The notes under the pieces are model-generated. The model did not search any database, had not been told where the DNA came from, and saw only the letters and a list, made by a program, of their open reading frames with translations. Below, one piece after another: positions 1 to 13,369 of a stretch of DNA of 64,000 nt (within the stretch, counting starts at the first letter, position 1; each line of letters opens with the position of its first letter). Source of the DNA: Hermatobates lingyangjiaoensis. Its lineage: Eukaryota; Arthropoda; Insecta; Hemiptera; Hermatobatidae. Position numbers and translations under genes: made by a program. The stretch covers positions 1,169,001-1,233,000 of the forward strand of contig JAPFBL010000105.1 of assembly GCA_026182355.1 (NCBI GenBank), in the 5' to 3' direction.

Positions 1-2050
1 ACTCCTTTCTAAATACCACATTTCCCAATTAATGGTATCACTGTTCCACCACTATAAAACATGATTGTGATTCAAATTTAAACAGTAATTTTTGTTTTAT
101 ATGTTTACAGATGAATTATAAACACAATTATAAGCTTAATTACTCTCTCAGTGTGGTTAACAATTTGAAAGCTATGAACATTCTTCCAAAGAATGACTCG
201 AACATTAAATTTAAAACTGTTACGTATAAGAAGCCACACCCCAAATTTTTGATTTAAAAAAGTGAACAAAATAATGCTAAGAGGTTAACTTCAGGGAGGA
301 TTGTCGAGGGTGTCTAGTACATTTTCTTCAATTTATATATTGAATAAATGTGTTGTGTATTGTGTTATGGTTAGTGTTGTGTATTGAGATAACATTTACG
401 GATGGACATATCTTTACTTTTAATTCGGCAGACAACTTAGACACTGGTCCTAAGTAACTCTAAAAACCGTCCACTGTAAGGCGATTGTGAGGAAAATCAA
501 TAAGTAAAGTTCTTCTATGATAAAGAAAAAAGAAAATCAATGACGAGTTTTTTTCTGTTTGCGGTGCGTGTGTGTGAGTACAAAGCTTCCGAGCAAATGG
601 ATATTCTTTATATCAGTTTGACGCCACTTATCACACATCCTCCAACCCCAGGAAAATAACTGAACCCATGTTTTTAACAAATGGAGATAAGCCATTTCCA
701 TATATTACACAATAGACCGTTTAGCAGACATGTTTACGTGACTTGGCAGGGCGAAATGGCGTTTGAATATAACACAAAATTCAGGGGGTAGACTGCCGAT
801 TGGGATTTATTTTCTGTTGTACACTTAAACTTAGTTTGTTAACATGGTCCGTGTTTAATCATAATTAGTAGTTTACCATATTACAATCTAGTTGTATGTT
901 ACATCCCTAATTTAGCTAATTTTGAAAATACGGTATGGATGGATGTAGAGTCTTACCTAATAGAGAAGTCAGGAATGCCAGAGAAGGAATTGCTTTAAGT
1001 TTCAAATAAATACAGTAACAATATACTCAGAAGTATGAGGAAAATAAACAAGTATTTAATTTAGAAGTTCTGGCTATAAAAGGGTGTTGTTTACTTCACC
1101 ACTCAGGTAAACAGCTGCGGGGCCGATATGGGTCACAACATGTCGAGGGCCCTTTCTGTTTACTTTGAGATAACACTGAATGAGATAATTAAAACCTTTT
1201 TTTGAACACTTTCTTTCCTAAAATCTCCGAAGCATCATTTTTATTTCAATATAAATGTCATCTATATGAACATTTACACATAGCTATATTACTCCACAAA
1301 GTTCATGTTGCATTCATATTTCTTTGACATAAATTTAACTGTTCTCTCATTATATGGTATTTTGAGAGTTAAACATTTTTTTGGCACTTTGTGCAAGTTT
1401 TCTTTTTTTGCTGGTAAAAACTTTATATATTCAGTTTAATAGTTCAATTGTAAAGCAATCACAGAACTTTATAACTATCTTGGAAAGATTAATACAGCAC
1501 CAAAAGATCTCTGAACGATTCATGGTAAATTAACCAGGAATACTATTTCTCCCATTTAGTAAATATCTAATTCGAATTTTTGTTAATGGTAATGCCATTT
1601 TTTAAGGTATTTTATTCAAGTTTGAATGATTTCAGTTCGAAAGTTGTAAACACATCTATATTAATATTATTTTTTAAATTTCTTTTAAAACATTTTAAAA
1701 CAAAATACTTTTTCTAACTCTAAGATTTTAAGAAAGGAAGATAAAAAAATAAATATAGGTGTAATTTTATGGTCCTTCTTAGTGATACATTGTTCCTTAC
1801 AATAATTAAAAAAGTCATAACTTGTTCATAATGCTATACTAATATTACGGCACTAAATATGAAATTGCAAGTTTCTAAAGTTACTAGAAGAACGTGAAAA
1901 AATAGTATTTATTTAAACGTAAAGTACAACGAAGTATGTTTCATTATTCATTAATCCCCAAAACAATAGGTCTCAATAGGTTTTTTCTACCTAGAACTAT
2001 ATACCTGTTGAATATCATTAAAATCTGTCAAAGTATGTGGTTTATAGAGC
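1..2050. other. AT-rich intergenic DNA
   Basis: No open frame with recognisable protein similarity and no splice-flanked exon was seen. The stretch is AT-rich with many short A/T runs. It holds no tandem array and no element end that I can support. Confidence 0.5.
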
Positions 2051-2089
2051 AAGTACTAATTTTTCAACCACACTCATCCTCTCACCCAC

Positions 2090-2172
2090 GTCACGCACAG
2101 GCATACAGGCACAGGCATACAGGACAGACATATAGGCACAGACATACAGGCACAGGCATACATACACACACC
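2090..2172. repeat. ACAGGCAT-type microsatellite
   Basis: A short interrupted array of ACAGGCAT-like octamers, with variants such as ACAGACAT. The open frames crossing it on both strands are low-complexity artefacts. It sits where copies of the TIR element family described at 7109-8856 carry a CA/GT-rich stretch. Confidence 0.75.
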
Positions 2173-2310
2173 ACTCTCAAACGTATCTAGATACCTTAGA
2201 AAAAAGTCAACAAACGCTTGAGTAGACCTCAAAACATGCACCATCAACAACTTGAAATTGAATCTTGAAATTATCACTATTCTTTACTTTTACCAAAATA
2301 AAAATAATAA
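2165..2310 (-). mobile_element. Diverged fragment of the 7109-8856 element family
   Basis: The stretch with 'gacctcaaaacatgcacca', followed by a TTGAAATT.. block and 'tcactattctttactttta', parallels positions 8750-8850. There the same order occurs: GACCTCAAAACAT, a TTTCGAGATCG block, then TCACTATACTTTACTTATA. The upstream CA-rich microsatellite matches too. The fragment is short and diverged and has no visible terminal repeat. Confidence 0.5.
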
Positions 2311-2394
2311 ATTTTATAAAATATTGAAAAGTAAAAAAAAATATAAATATAGAGAATATAAGATTTGGAAGGGAGTTTTTCAGAACTTGTATAA

Positions 2395-2680
2395 GGAGAG
2401 GGGGGCCGAGTCGGGGGTGTGCCGCCAAACGACCACCCGAAATAGCAGCGTAAATCCAGATGCTGCCCGCCTAACTATAGATCTATTACACCACAACCTC
2501 CTCGGCTGGCGGCCAACGCGTCAACTGTTTTTGTTCCAACTAATCCGTGACATCACTTGAGGGTCCCTTCCCAGCTAATCGATGTAAAGAGCACTTTGCA
2601 GATAATCGCACAAGTCCAGCAATCGCTCGCCTTTACCGACTCTCAATATCCCACTGGTGACGTCATCTTTTGTCACTATG
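2395..2680. promoter_or_regulatory. GC-rich island with a CRE-type palindrome
   Basis: This 280-bp patch is clearly richer in G+C and CpG than its surroundings. It contains 'ggtgacgtcatc' at about 2656-2667, whose core TGACGTCA is the consensus CREB/ATF site, and 'gtgacatcac' near 2547. No convincing exon was found in it. It could be a promoter or enhancer, or simply GC-rich transposon DNA. Confidence 0.3.
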
Positions 2681-2699
2681 TGTATGCCGTAAATAAACT

Positions 2700-4146
2700 A
2701 CCTTGGACAGAAATATCCGAATAATAACTTCGATTTAACTACGCGACGGCAGCTGTCTCAACTTGATAAAACAGTTATTTCTGCATTTGGAATTTATTTC
2801 TACAAAGAATAGACAAACGAAGTTGTTCTACGTTTAATACTGTGCGTAGTCTATTTATAGGTCTACATCTAACAGCAAGCGGACAAAGAAATACTTCCTA
2901 CTTGTAATGGCTGGATGCGTCAATTGATGCAATATTTTTTTCTTCATAATTTATGAAGAGAACTAATAAATTCGAGAATTTCATGAGTACATAAAGTCAT
3001 GACAATCACAAATTCATTTATTGTTTTATAATAATTTAGTACAGACTCAGACAGAGCAACGTCTCGGAACACAAAATCACACATAATACAAGATTCTTGA
3101 AGTCTTAACTTTCTAGGCTTGTCATTTTTCGGCATTAGCTGACAGACAAGGAGAGCAGATTTTGTTAATGGTTATAGACGTAGACTAGACTCTCATTTTG
3201 TTGAATATAATTGTAAACATAGATCTCAATCTTATTTTAGGTAAATATTGTTAATAAATATAAAATAGTAGATTTTATAATTGCCCTGTCTTGGTTAACA
3301 TGTTCATACTAAAGTCCGTATTAATAGTTGAATATTAATTATTTTTTATTCTTTCAATATTGTAAAAAAAAATAATAATTTTCACACTTAAAATATTAAA
3401 AAATAAATGTTGATCATAGTCTCTAAACCATATTAGAAAACTGATAGTAGCTGTCAGTCTAAGGCATATTAATGTTTAGAGACCATAGGTGTATTATTTT
3501 CTGAGAGGATTCATTGTTTTATTCCGCTCTCTAAATATATATGACATTGTCAACAGAGCTGTGGGTTGATTGAATGGAGAGGCTCAAGTGTTGGAAGACG
3601 TGATTGCAGAGGAGGCCAGTGTTGGCTTGGAAGATTCGATGAGAGGGTGTGATGCGCATTGTTTGCACTAGACTTCAGACCGACACCCTTTGAACATGAT
3701 AAAACACGCTACACGACACCTTCTACCACAAGCAGTATGTGTAGAACACGCTTTTTTACCAAACTCATTTTGCAACATACAAAATCTTTTTCTTTTAACT
3801 TATCATTAACATAACCTGCTAAGCGTATAAGGCAAAAACATATAACTATACCTTTTATTTCATTAATGTACTTCAAACAGTGAGTAAATGCCTATATCAC
3901 AGCTGATCAGTAATTCTATAACTTTTTTCTTTTTCACAAATAATTGCGGAAAAACTGGTAAAATTGCGAGTATCACATAAACTTACTACAGTTGTGAAGG
4001 CACCTATGAATTAATGCCTGACACATTAATGTCAGGATATCGTAATATGGCTTAAATAGTAACAAGTTAATAGAAACACCACATTCTGGTGCGTGACACA
4101 GTAATGTTTGGCTGCATTCTAATGTGGCGTTAAAGAGAAAAGGATT
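2700..4146. other. AT-rich intergenic DNA with a hairpin
   Basis: No supported gene. A perfect 10-bp inverted repeat, GTCTCTAAAC at 3419-3428 and GTTTAGAGAC at 3474-3483, encloses a smaller one (ACTGA at 3440, TCAGT at 3454). A short open frame on the minus strand at 2944-3135 has no recognisable domain. Confidence 0.5.
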
Positions 4147-6284
4147 GATGGAGATACACTGACAGGCATTGATAGCGACATGCTAATGTGCTGAGATACA
4201 GTAAGGCATTGATGGACACATGCTAATGTGCTGAGATACAGTAAGGCATTGATGGCGACATGCTAATGTGCTGTGATACAGTAAGGCATTGATGAAGACA
4301 CACTGACAGGCATTGATAGCGACATGCTAATGTGCTGTGATACAGTAAGGCATTGATGGAGACACACTGACAGGCATTGATAGCGACATGCTAATGTGCT
4401 GTGATACAGTAAGGCATTGATGGAGACACACTGACAGGCATTCATAGCGACATGCTAATGTGCTGAGATACAGTAAGGCATTGATGGAGACATGCTAATG
4501 TGCTGTGATACAGTAAGCATTGCATAGGCTAGACATGCTAATGTGCTGTGATACAGTAAGGCATTGATGGAAGACACACTGACAGGCATTGATAGCGACA
4601 TGCTAATGTGCTGTGATACAGTAAGGCATTGATGGAGACACACTGACAGGCATTGATAGCGACATGCTAATGTGCTGTGATACAGTAAGGCATTGATGGA
4701 GACACACTGACAGGCATTGATAGCGACATGCTAATGTGCTGTGATACAGTAAGGCATTGATGGAGACACACTGACAGGCATTGATAGCGACATGCTAATG
4801 TGCTGTGATACAGTAAGGCATTGATGGAGACACACTGACAGGCATTGATAGCGACATGCTAATGTGCTGTGATACAGCTAAGGCATTGATGCGACATGCT
4901 AATGTGCTGGATACAGTAAGCATTGATGAGATGAAGCATTGATAGCGACATGCTAATGTGCTGTGATACAGTAAGGCATTGATGGAGACACACTGACAGG
5001 CATTGATAGCGACATGCTAATGTGCTGTGATACAGTAAGGCATTGATGGAGACACACTGACAGGCATTGATAGCGACATGCTAATGTGCTGTGATACAGT
5101 AAGGCATTGATGGAGACACACTGACAGGCATTGATAGCGACATGCTAATGTGCTGTGATACAGTAAGGCATTGATGGAGACACACTGACAGGCATTGATA
5201 GCGACATGCTAATGTGCTGTGATACAGTAAGGCATTGATGGAGACACACTGACAGGCATTGATAGCGACATGCTAATGTGCTGTGATACAGTAAGGCATT
5301 GATGGAGACACACTGACAGGCATTGATAGCGACATGCTAATGTGCTGTGATACAGTAAGGCATTGATGGAGACACACTGACAGGCATTGATAGCGACATG
5401 CTAATGTGCTGAGATACAGTAAGGCATTGATGGAGACATGCTAATGTGCTGTGATACAGTAAGGCATTGATGGAGACACACTGACAGGCATTGATAGCGA
5501 CATGCTAATGTGCTGTGATACAGTAAGGCATTGATGGAGACACACTGACAGGCATTGATGGCGACATGCTAATGTGCTGTGATACAGTAAGGCATTGATG
5601 GAGACACACTGACAGGCATTGATAGCGACATGCTAATGTGCTGTGATACAGTAAGGCATTGATGGAGACACACTGACAGGCATTGATAGCGACATGCTAA
5701 TGTGCTGTGATACAGTAAGGCATTGATGGAGACACACTGACAGGCATTGCATAGCGACATGCTAATGTGCTGTGATACAGTAAGGCATTGATGGAGACAC
5801 ACTGACAGGCATTGCATAGCGACATGCTAATGTGCTGTGATACAGTAAGGCATTGATGGAGACACACTGACAGGCATTGATAGCGACATGCTAATGTGCT
5901 GTGATACAGTAAGGCATTGATGGAGACACACTGACAGGCATTGATAGCGACATGCTAATGTGCTGTGATACAGTAAGGCATTGATGGAGACACACTGACA
6001 GGCATGCATAGCGACATGCTAATGTGCTGTGATACAGTAAGGCATTGATGGAGACACACTGACAGGCATTGATAGCGACATGCTAATGTGCTGTGATACA
6101 GTAAGGCATTGATGGAGACACACTGACAGGCATTGATAGCGACATGCTAATGTGCTGTGATACAGTAAGGCATTGATAGCGACATGCTAATGTGCTGTGA
6201 TACAGTAAGGCATTGATGGAGATACACTGACAGGCATGCATAGCGACATGCTAATGTGCTGTGATACAGTAAGGCATTGATGGA
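4147..6284. repeat. 64-bp minisatellite array, about 33 units
   Basis: The dominant unit is 64 bp; for example 'cactgacagg' recurs at 4991 and 5055. Each unit combines a 40-bp part (beginning GCGACATGCTAATGTGCTGT) with a 24-bp part (AGACACACTGACAGGCATTG..). Both parts end in GGCATTGAT, so the 24-mer looks like a partial copy of the 40-mer. Units of 40 bp alone occur near the left edge (4169-4290) and at about 4440-4550, 5405-5450 and 6165-6205. Irregular units lie around 4510-4535 and 4870-4945. Open frames across the array are repeat artefacts, not genes. Confidence 0.95.
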
Positions 6285-6290
6285 GGCTCA

Positions 6291-7100
6291 CCGTTGACTG
6301 CCCTGCTGCTGATGCAATAGGCCGATACAGACACACCCCTTCTTTTTATAGAGGCTGATGTTGGAAAGGAAAGTCAGTTGCCAACTAAGATATTGATAAT
6401 TGGCTCGATAAACATTAGTTAAGTTTTTGTGTATCATTAACTATTTACAAGATACGTTTTATTCAAATTATTTGCATCTTTATTAATTATTTTAATTTGT
6501 CATGTATATTTATATAAGCCTTGATCTCGTTCAACTAATTTCGTTTTTCTTATCTAAATCTTAAACAGTTTTTTAAGACAAAATACAAAATAATTAAAAG
6601 GTTCTGAATATTGATAAATCAATATAAGTGAAACTAATTAAAGTACATATCAATTTTCATTGTGTGTTTGAAACAAAGATATTACCTGGTTGATCAAGTA
6701 AAGATGAAATTTATTTCTTTGATAGCCTGATTAATTATTAAAATATTTTTTGATTATTTAATGATGAAGGTAGTAGAGCTTAAGCCTTCTGTGCCATTAT
6801 CCCAACACGACATGGAAATATAAATCGACGTGCCTACGTTACTTGTTACAAGTAACTCAAGTCACGACGGACACCTTTTAAAATACTCAATCTCTCTGTA
6901 AAGCAAGTATAACCACATAACTACGAGTATCACGCTTCCAACTCCACTTAGGCTTTTTATATAAAAAAATAAAGTATAAAAAGTAAAAAAAATTGTAAAA
7001 ATAGTGTTGTCAAGGATAGTTGAATTTTAATCTATCACTCTGTTCTTTGAACGTGTGAATTGTACTTAACTCAAATAAATTTCATTTCGAGAGTAAGAAA
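6291..7100. other. AT-rich intergenic DNA
   Basis: No gene or repeat was recognised here. The first 70 bases after the minisatellite are more GC-balanced but show no open frame with known similarity. Confidence 0.45.
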
Positions 7101-7108
7101 AAAATCTG

Positions 7109-8856
7109 TAGTGGCCTGCACTCAACTTTACTATAACTAAACTTAATATCAATGTTCTTGGGTATATATAATGTCTCATTTAAGCATAATGTAATAATTA
7201 AATGGGAGTAATTTAAAGAAGTAACAAAGTTACATCAGGGAGTGACTAAGTAATTAAATGGGAGATACTTAGTAGTCCTTCATTTCTGAGGCAGTACAGA
7301 TAGTGATTGATCGACTTATCAATATATAAGCTTATTTTTGTACATCACACAGCTGATGCAAAACTCATTAGTATAACTACAGCAGTAATAACATTTTTGA
7401 AAAGTCAAAGTGAAAATTTCTTATACGAAATAATCTCCTGCATGAGAACATGGCGTTTGTTCAAATAGCTAGTGGATTTCTTATATTGTTTACTTGACCT
7501 CCTTCTACATTGAATATTTAAGTCAAATTTTCAAATTTAAATCAGAAAAATACTCTTATTTTCTCTGAAAAACATCATAAACAACCAAGAAAAAATGTCG
7601 TTTTAAGATAATTTATTATTAAGGATATACAATAATTACATTTATTAATCTTCAAAACGAAAGATTTCCATTTTGAATTATGTTTTACATTTTTGGTCTT
7701 TTATAGAATTATTATATGGAATTTTAAATTATCTTTGTATTTATTAAAATCATTTCCCTTCCCCTTTGTCGAAAATCATATATACCAATTTTCCTTGAGT
7801 GAGTGTTATCTTTTTTCCTGCGTCATGTACTCTGTTATAAGCTTGTTATGAATGTATATTGGGAAAAAATATATTAGTAATTAGCCAGTTTACATACTCA
7901 ACTCAAAGTCGAAGCCAGCTATTCAATATAATTTAAATCATTTATAGTTGGGAGTTTCTAATTTTTGAAAATATTAAATATGAACTATTAGACTAGAATA
8001 GTCTAATTTTATCTCAGTGGTTTTGCTCAAAAAATTTCTAAGTCAATGTAAACATTGCTAAATATCAAAAATTTGACAAGTATAGCAGGTGATCCCTTAG
8101 TCTAGGATAAAAAAACAGTTTTTATAGCTTGATGCTCTTTGCCGTGATTGAAATTTCAAGAATTTTTTTTTTGTAAATTGCTAATATTTTTTTCCATTTT
8201 TGGTCAAATTTTTATGATTTTTAATGAGCCGTTTAGCGTCACAAAAACATTTTCTGAAAACAGAAATCGACTTTAACGCCCCTTTGGTGAATGTAATTTT
8301 GAAAAAAATTATCTCAAATCTTTCTCCACATAATGTTCTATCTCTAGGCATTGAGATATTGATCCGTCTAACGGTATGGCTTGTATCGCTCTCACAAGCG
8401 TTAAGATTGAATTATAAATCAAAATTTTTACATTTTATTGAAAAAAAATATTTCCCATTGTTTTGAAATTCTGAATATATTTTTCGTTTATTGCATTTGT
8501 AACCCCAAAGATCATGCCAAAATTTCTAAACTCTAAAATTTTAGTTTAGGAGAAAAAAATGTTTTCCAAAAACTGGTACTTGGTAAAAAAAGTGTCTTTC
8601 CCGTCATGAATAATTCTTTCCAAATAATAGTGATCTTCTACCCTATGAGTCCCATTTTTGTGTAACTTGATCCATCGAAGATTCTGGACCGTAGTGTGGT
8701 AACAAGCAATGCTAACACACTCACCCACCCACACACACTCAGGCGTCATCGAAAAAACTTCATAAAACGACTTTTGGGACCTCAAAACATATAATTCCGT
8801 CAAAATTTCGAGATCGAATTTTTTCACGATCACTATACTTTACTTATAGTAAAGTA
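7109..8856. mobile_element. Non-autonomous TIR-type DNA transposon, copy 1
   Basis: It starts with 'tagtggcctgcactcaact' followed by TTACTATAA, the same terminal sequence found at both ends of the element at 56762-58461. Its interior matches that element in reverse orientation along its length. Matching blocks include a sequence around TAGCAGGTGATCC, 'gagccgtttagcgtcac', and a GTGTGTGGGTGGGTG microsatellite read on the other strand. The right end stops at the inner palindrome (TTTACTTATAGTAAAG) and lacks the outer terminal repeat, so this copy appears truncated or has a different end. No transposase is encoded. A minus-strand open frame at 8546-8833 is partly shared with copy 2 but has no known domain. 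Confidence 0.8.
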
Positions 8857-8859
8857 AAA

Positions 8860-11800
8860 AGTTAAATGTTCTAACAACAGCTGTTGTCAGTGACAGTTAT
8901 AGAAGACTGAAATAACGTATCTCGTAAATTTACATTGTAATTTTACGTAATTACGTAAAATACATTGTTCTTAAATTATTAAATGAAATGCTTTTTTTAT
9001 ATTTAATATAATCATTAAAATAATTGTTATTAAATGCGGAAAATTCGTTTAAGGGATATGAAAGATTTATAAATAAAGTTAGATTATGCAGAAAACATTC
9101 CAAAATGGAATTTAATCTTTCCACTGCTAAATAACTTTAAATATTAATTCAATGTTTACTGAGAGCCATCATTGTGACCTCAATTTGACCTCTCATTGCT
9201 TATTATCTTTTCAGTTAATATACTCAAAATGCAAAAAAACCTTGTAAACTAGATTTTTTTAAATCTATCACTCTCATAAATAAAGCCAGTTAATTGTATC
9301 ATTAATCGCATTATCAGTTACCATATATTGCTATTTTTCTTTTTAATGTTGAGAGTTGGTCTGCTAAGACAATGTTTATACTTATTTAAAACATCATATC
9401 ATTAATATAGTATTATAACTTCATGAATGGAACTTTGTAACAAATAGAATTATTATAATAAGAAATGAAGAAAGCCACTATAATAAAGAATAATAAGTTA
9501 ACATATTTCTGTTCACGTAAGTAGTCATTCTCTACTGTCTCCACCTTCACACTAGTATATTTTCGTATTGTTATTTCTGCGCTAGTTTAACATTGCTAAC
9601 CTTTATGTATGATTCACTAAGTGCCTCGACCCTGAGGCAAGCCCCTGTCGTAGTTCGCGATATAAGTGCCCAACCTGTTCATTCCTCTGCCCTAAATAAA
9701 CGCACGCTCTTTGAATGCAAATAAAAGGAACTGCTATCTCATAAACTTTTCTCCTTCTCAAATTCCTCTGACCCCATGTGATTCAACTTTGTCTATTTAT
9801 TCCTATATTGTCTAGATAAATTCCTAGTAGATTACTGTTTGCAATAAACCATAAAGCAAACTTTCCAAAAGGTATTTCCGACCAGTTTTTTCGTCAGAGA
9901 CAATGATAATATTGGCTCTCCAGAGTGCCATCTTTTCATTCATTCACAGTGATATCCTCAATCCACCCCACTCAAAGAACTGGGTCATTTGAAGTATTTG
10001 ACATTAATGAATGTATAAAGCGCATGCTATAGCTCAGCATGTTCAGTCAGAAATAAAACTCTAGGAATACTTCAAACGCTTTAATTCTAGACTAATCAGA
10101 TTAACTGTCTATCCAGTGTTACTGGGTATTTTTAATGCTGCAACCCCCACTTCAAGTGACAACTGCATTTGTAATGATAATAGAAAAAAGACAAAATGGC
10201 ATTTATTTGTTGGAGAGAATATTTTAGAAATTTACAGTTAGGACAACTCGACTAGACTAAACAACCGAGCTTTTATGACAAATCTCATGGTAACAACTGA
10301 AGGATTCCTATCAAATTAATCTGAGCATAGCAGAAAAGTAAATATCTAGCATGAGAGGAGACTCTACATGACTTCAATTTACCTCTTTATAAATATATAT
10401 TTGATTAAATTTTAATATTTTTACAGTTAAAGAGTAAATCAACACAGAAGTATATTGACTGATAAATTAAAAATATATAAAAATGATCACTATATACTGT
10501 TTAAAGTTTTTTACACTAACCTGTCAATCAATTTGGGTATATATATATTATATTATATGTATATATAGGCCGAATTAATCATATTAAATATATAAAAAAG
10601 TTTATGAATATTCTTTAAAAGTTGTTTGGACTTTGGACCTCGAATGTGTTTCTATGAAGATGGCACCGTTACATATTAAATGCCAACTAACAAACCCCAA
10701 CTAAAGCGATTTTCATCACATTGCGTCTAAAAATTTTTACCAAGGCGAAAAAACCGATTTTTTTCCAGATAAAGTGCCCCTCCTTCTCTGAAAAGTCCAA
10801 TATAGGTGCCAAGCTAGCTGTTTGGTTTTTGACTAATGGAAACTTAAAAATAATTTTTATCTGTTTTTACGTTATTGTGAAGACAACTTGGAAGTTTTAG
10901 CCAAATACAATACGTAGTTTGATATATAATTTTTCCAGAAGGTAAATGAAAATAAAAAGTATTATTATGTATTCACATAACAACTGAACAAAACCGAAGA
11001 AAATAAGCATCAGTTAGTTCTTTGCAAGGCTGCCAGTAATGGGCACAAACTTTGTTTCAATTGTAGGTAAATCCTCATTAACATCACATTCCAAAGAAAT
11101 ATATATTAGTGTAGGTATTGTACTAAACTGAGTTTTATGATAATAATGAAAATTAAATGATTGCGGTACTAGTGAAAGAAATACAGAATAAAAATAGCTG
11201 ATACGAAAAAAAGTCTGAGAAAAATGTGTCTTCCTGTCTGCTTAAACATTTCTTCTCTGTGGGGTACTGGAAATGCAAATGAGATGGTCTAATCCTAGAC
11301 TAGTTGTGTTATTGTAACGGCGTGTGTGGCCAGACTGCCTGTGTTTTCCTAATAAGCAACAATCCAGGCGGGGCACTCAGAACGAATTATAAATGAGTTG
11401 CGAATACATACAAGAAAGCTATGACATATAATATTTATTTCGCAATCCATAAATCATAAGAATGTAAATTCGCAATCTATTAACAATGCTGTGTTGTATA
11501 CAAAGATCCTTATTAACCCGTTTGGTACCCCAATTCGTTGACCAGGAAAGACAACATACGCCTGTGTTTGGTTCTTAACCTTTACTTTCTTTCTCTCAGC
11601 TCGCTCCCTCTGACTCTATCAGACATCGCCGATCTGTCACATTAGCACAAGAGCCCCTGGGTTATAAACAAGTCGTCATAAAGAGAACATGATCCTTTCA
11701 AGTACAAATACCACTCAAGTTCCCTTTTCCATGTATGCACTCCTTATTCTTCTAACTAACGTCATCGACTAGTCTCACTGATTACAAGACAAATGGTCTG

Positions 11801-12995
11801 AGTCTTTCTCAATCAAAGTTGTCATTACATGGATAGGAGGCTGTTTTCATTTAAGGTCAATTTATTGATTATCTCCAATAAGCACCTATTCCCTTCAAAT
11901 TGTTTTTGTGTTACCTACCACCTTGCTTTGGTAGCTAGTTGTGTTTTCCACCCTACTCAGTGTGACTCTGAACTAGTTTAACAACACTGTATTTAGTTCC
12001 AAAGGAACAATAAGTCATTATTGTCCTAAAATAATACATTTGGTACAAACTGAGAGAAATTATTGCAATTTCCTATTGCCTAATTGAAATCAACGTGTTA
12101 AAAATATATGTAACACTATTTCACTCTGAGAATAACAAAGAAAGAAAACAGTAGCTGTGAACTAGGATACAAATTATAACTAAAATGAATGTGCCTCACA
12201 AAAGATTGTTTTGAAAATAGTATAGTGAAATAGTATACACTGTATAGTGAACTATAAGGTAACCCTTTGCTTTGCCACTACGATTCAGCGACAATGACCG
12301 AGCTTGCGATACTAATCTAAGAGAATGGCTAATAACATTAACTGTACAAAAAGATATGTTTAGAGCAAGAGACAGGAAAATTTTATATAGAAAATTCTAA
12401 TTAACTCATTATTGTATAAACTGACTGATAGCTTTAAGGAATAATGGTAGCAAACTAAATATATAAAAATCAATGGAATATTTTAGTATATAATATGCTT
12501 TTCGTTTCACCATGGCAGACACACGAACACATTTCTTCAGTAATAATGCCCCGGTCAATGATTAAAGCCCAACACACTCCTTTCAGTGATCATGTCATAA
12601 GTAACAATGTATTATTGGATATACAAACTTTACGTTAAGTAACATTTATAATTTATGCATTTAAATGAGTCAGTTAGATGATTCTGATAACAATATTAAT
12701 TTTCATGTACGTTTTTCAAGATAATAAAAGTGTGATTATTAAGCTGTCATGAATGCTAAGACAAATTACTGTGCATAGAAATTAGAATCTGTTCCTAAGA
12801 ATGTATTTGTTTAAATTATTTTATTTTGTATTTTATTTTTCATGTAATATTACAAAGTTTATATTAAATTCTGATTATAAGGGGTTTTAAGTGAATAATA
12901 ATATTCTGAGAGTGGCGGTGTACGCGTTTTCTTTCTTGTCATTGTTTTCTAAATGTATTTATTACATACACAGTTTCTATTAGTTTATAAGTAGA
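8860..12995. other. AT-rich intergenic DNA
   Basis: No gene is supported. There is an AT microsatellite near 10538-10566. Slightly GC-richer patches at about 9600-9720 and 11290-11390 carry no identifiable open frame. Confidence 0.45.
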
Positions 12996-13010
12996 AATTA
13001 ATGAAATAAT

Positions 13011-13364
13011 ATGAGCGTGCCTGCTTTGTCGAGACGTGTGTCGCTGGAGGCGGGCTCGACACGTCGGCGTCGCGAGGAAGCAGACGGGTTGGATATCCTA
13101 GCGCTCTGGGACCGGGCGGCAGGCCTCCGACGTCGAGCCCCCGGAGGGGTGCCGGCGTCTCCGCCAACGCAAATACTCGCCGACCGGCTCTGCTTGAGAC
13201 TGCCCTCTCTGTCGCACATCCTCATCTCCGGACCGACTGAGCCGCACTGCCTCTGGCTGCAGGCCTGCCAACACTCGCACCCCTCTCGCACTTCTAAATT
13301 AGCCGCCGACCAACTCACAACAACACCAACACCTGACCCAATTGAATTCACTGATTCATACTTT
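13011..13364. CDS. GC-rich open block; possible coding exon, strand unresolved
   Basis: About 350 bp rich in G+C and CpG stand out sharply from AT-rich flanks, and long frames are open on both strands. The plus frame begins with ATG at the left edge of the block and runs 118 codons. The minus frame (13351-12998) is Arg/Ser/Pro-rich, with motifs such as SLKQSRSAS and GARRRRPAARSQSAR that resemble a disordered, phosphorylatable linker. I prefer the minus reading on composition alone. No strong consensus donor bounds either frame. It could also be a CpG-island 5' exon or foreign DNA. I do not recognise the protein. Confidence 0.35.
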
Positions 13365-13369
13365 TAAAA

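Noticed and set aside
4263..6009. Several minus-strand open frames with repeated CLSVCLHQCLTVSQH-like peptides
   Set aside because: They are translations of the 64-bp minisatellite. The frame shifts from unit to unit because 64 is not a multiple of three, and there are no gene signals.
4147..6284. CRISPR-like array
   Set aside because: Units are contiguous tandem repeats with no unique spacers, in a eukaryotic genome.
8546..8833. 95-codon minus frame as a transposase
   Set aside because: It is only partly preserved in copy 2, crosses a GT microsatellite and shows no DDE or other catalytic motif.
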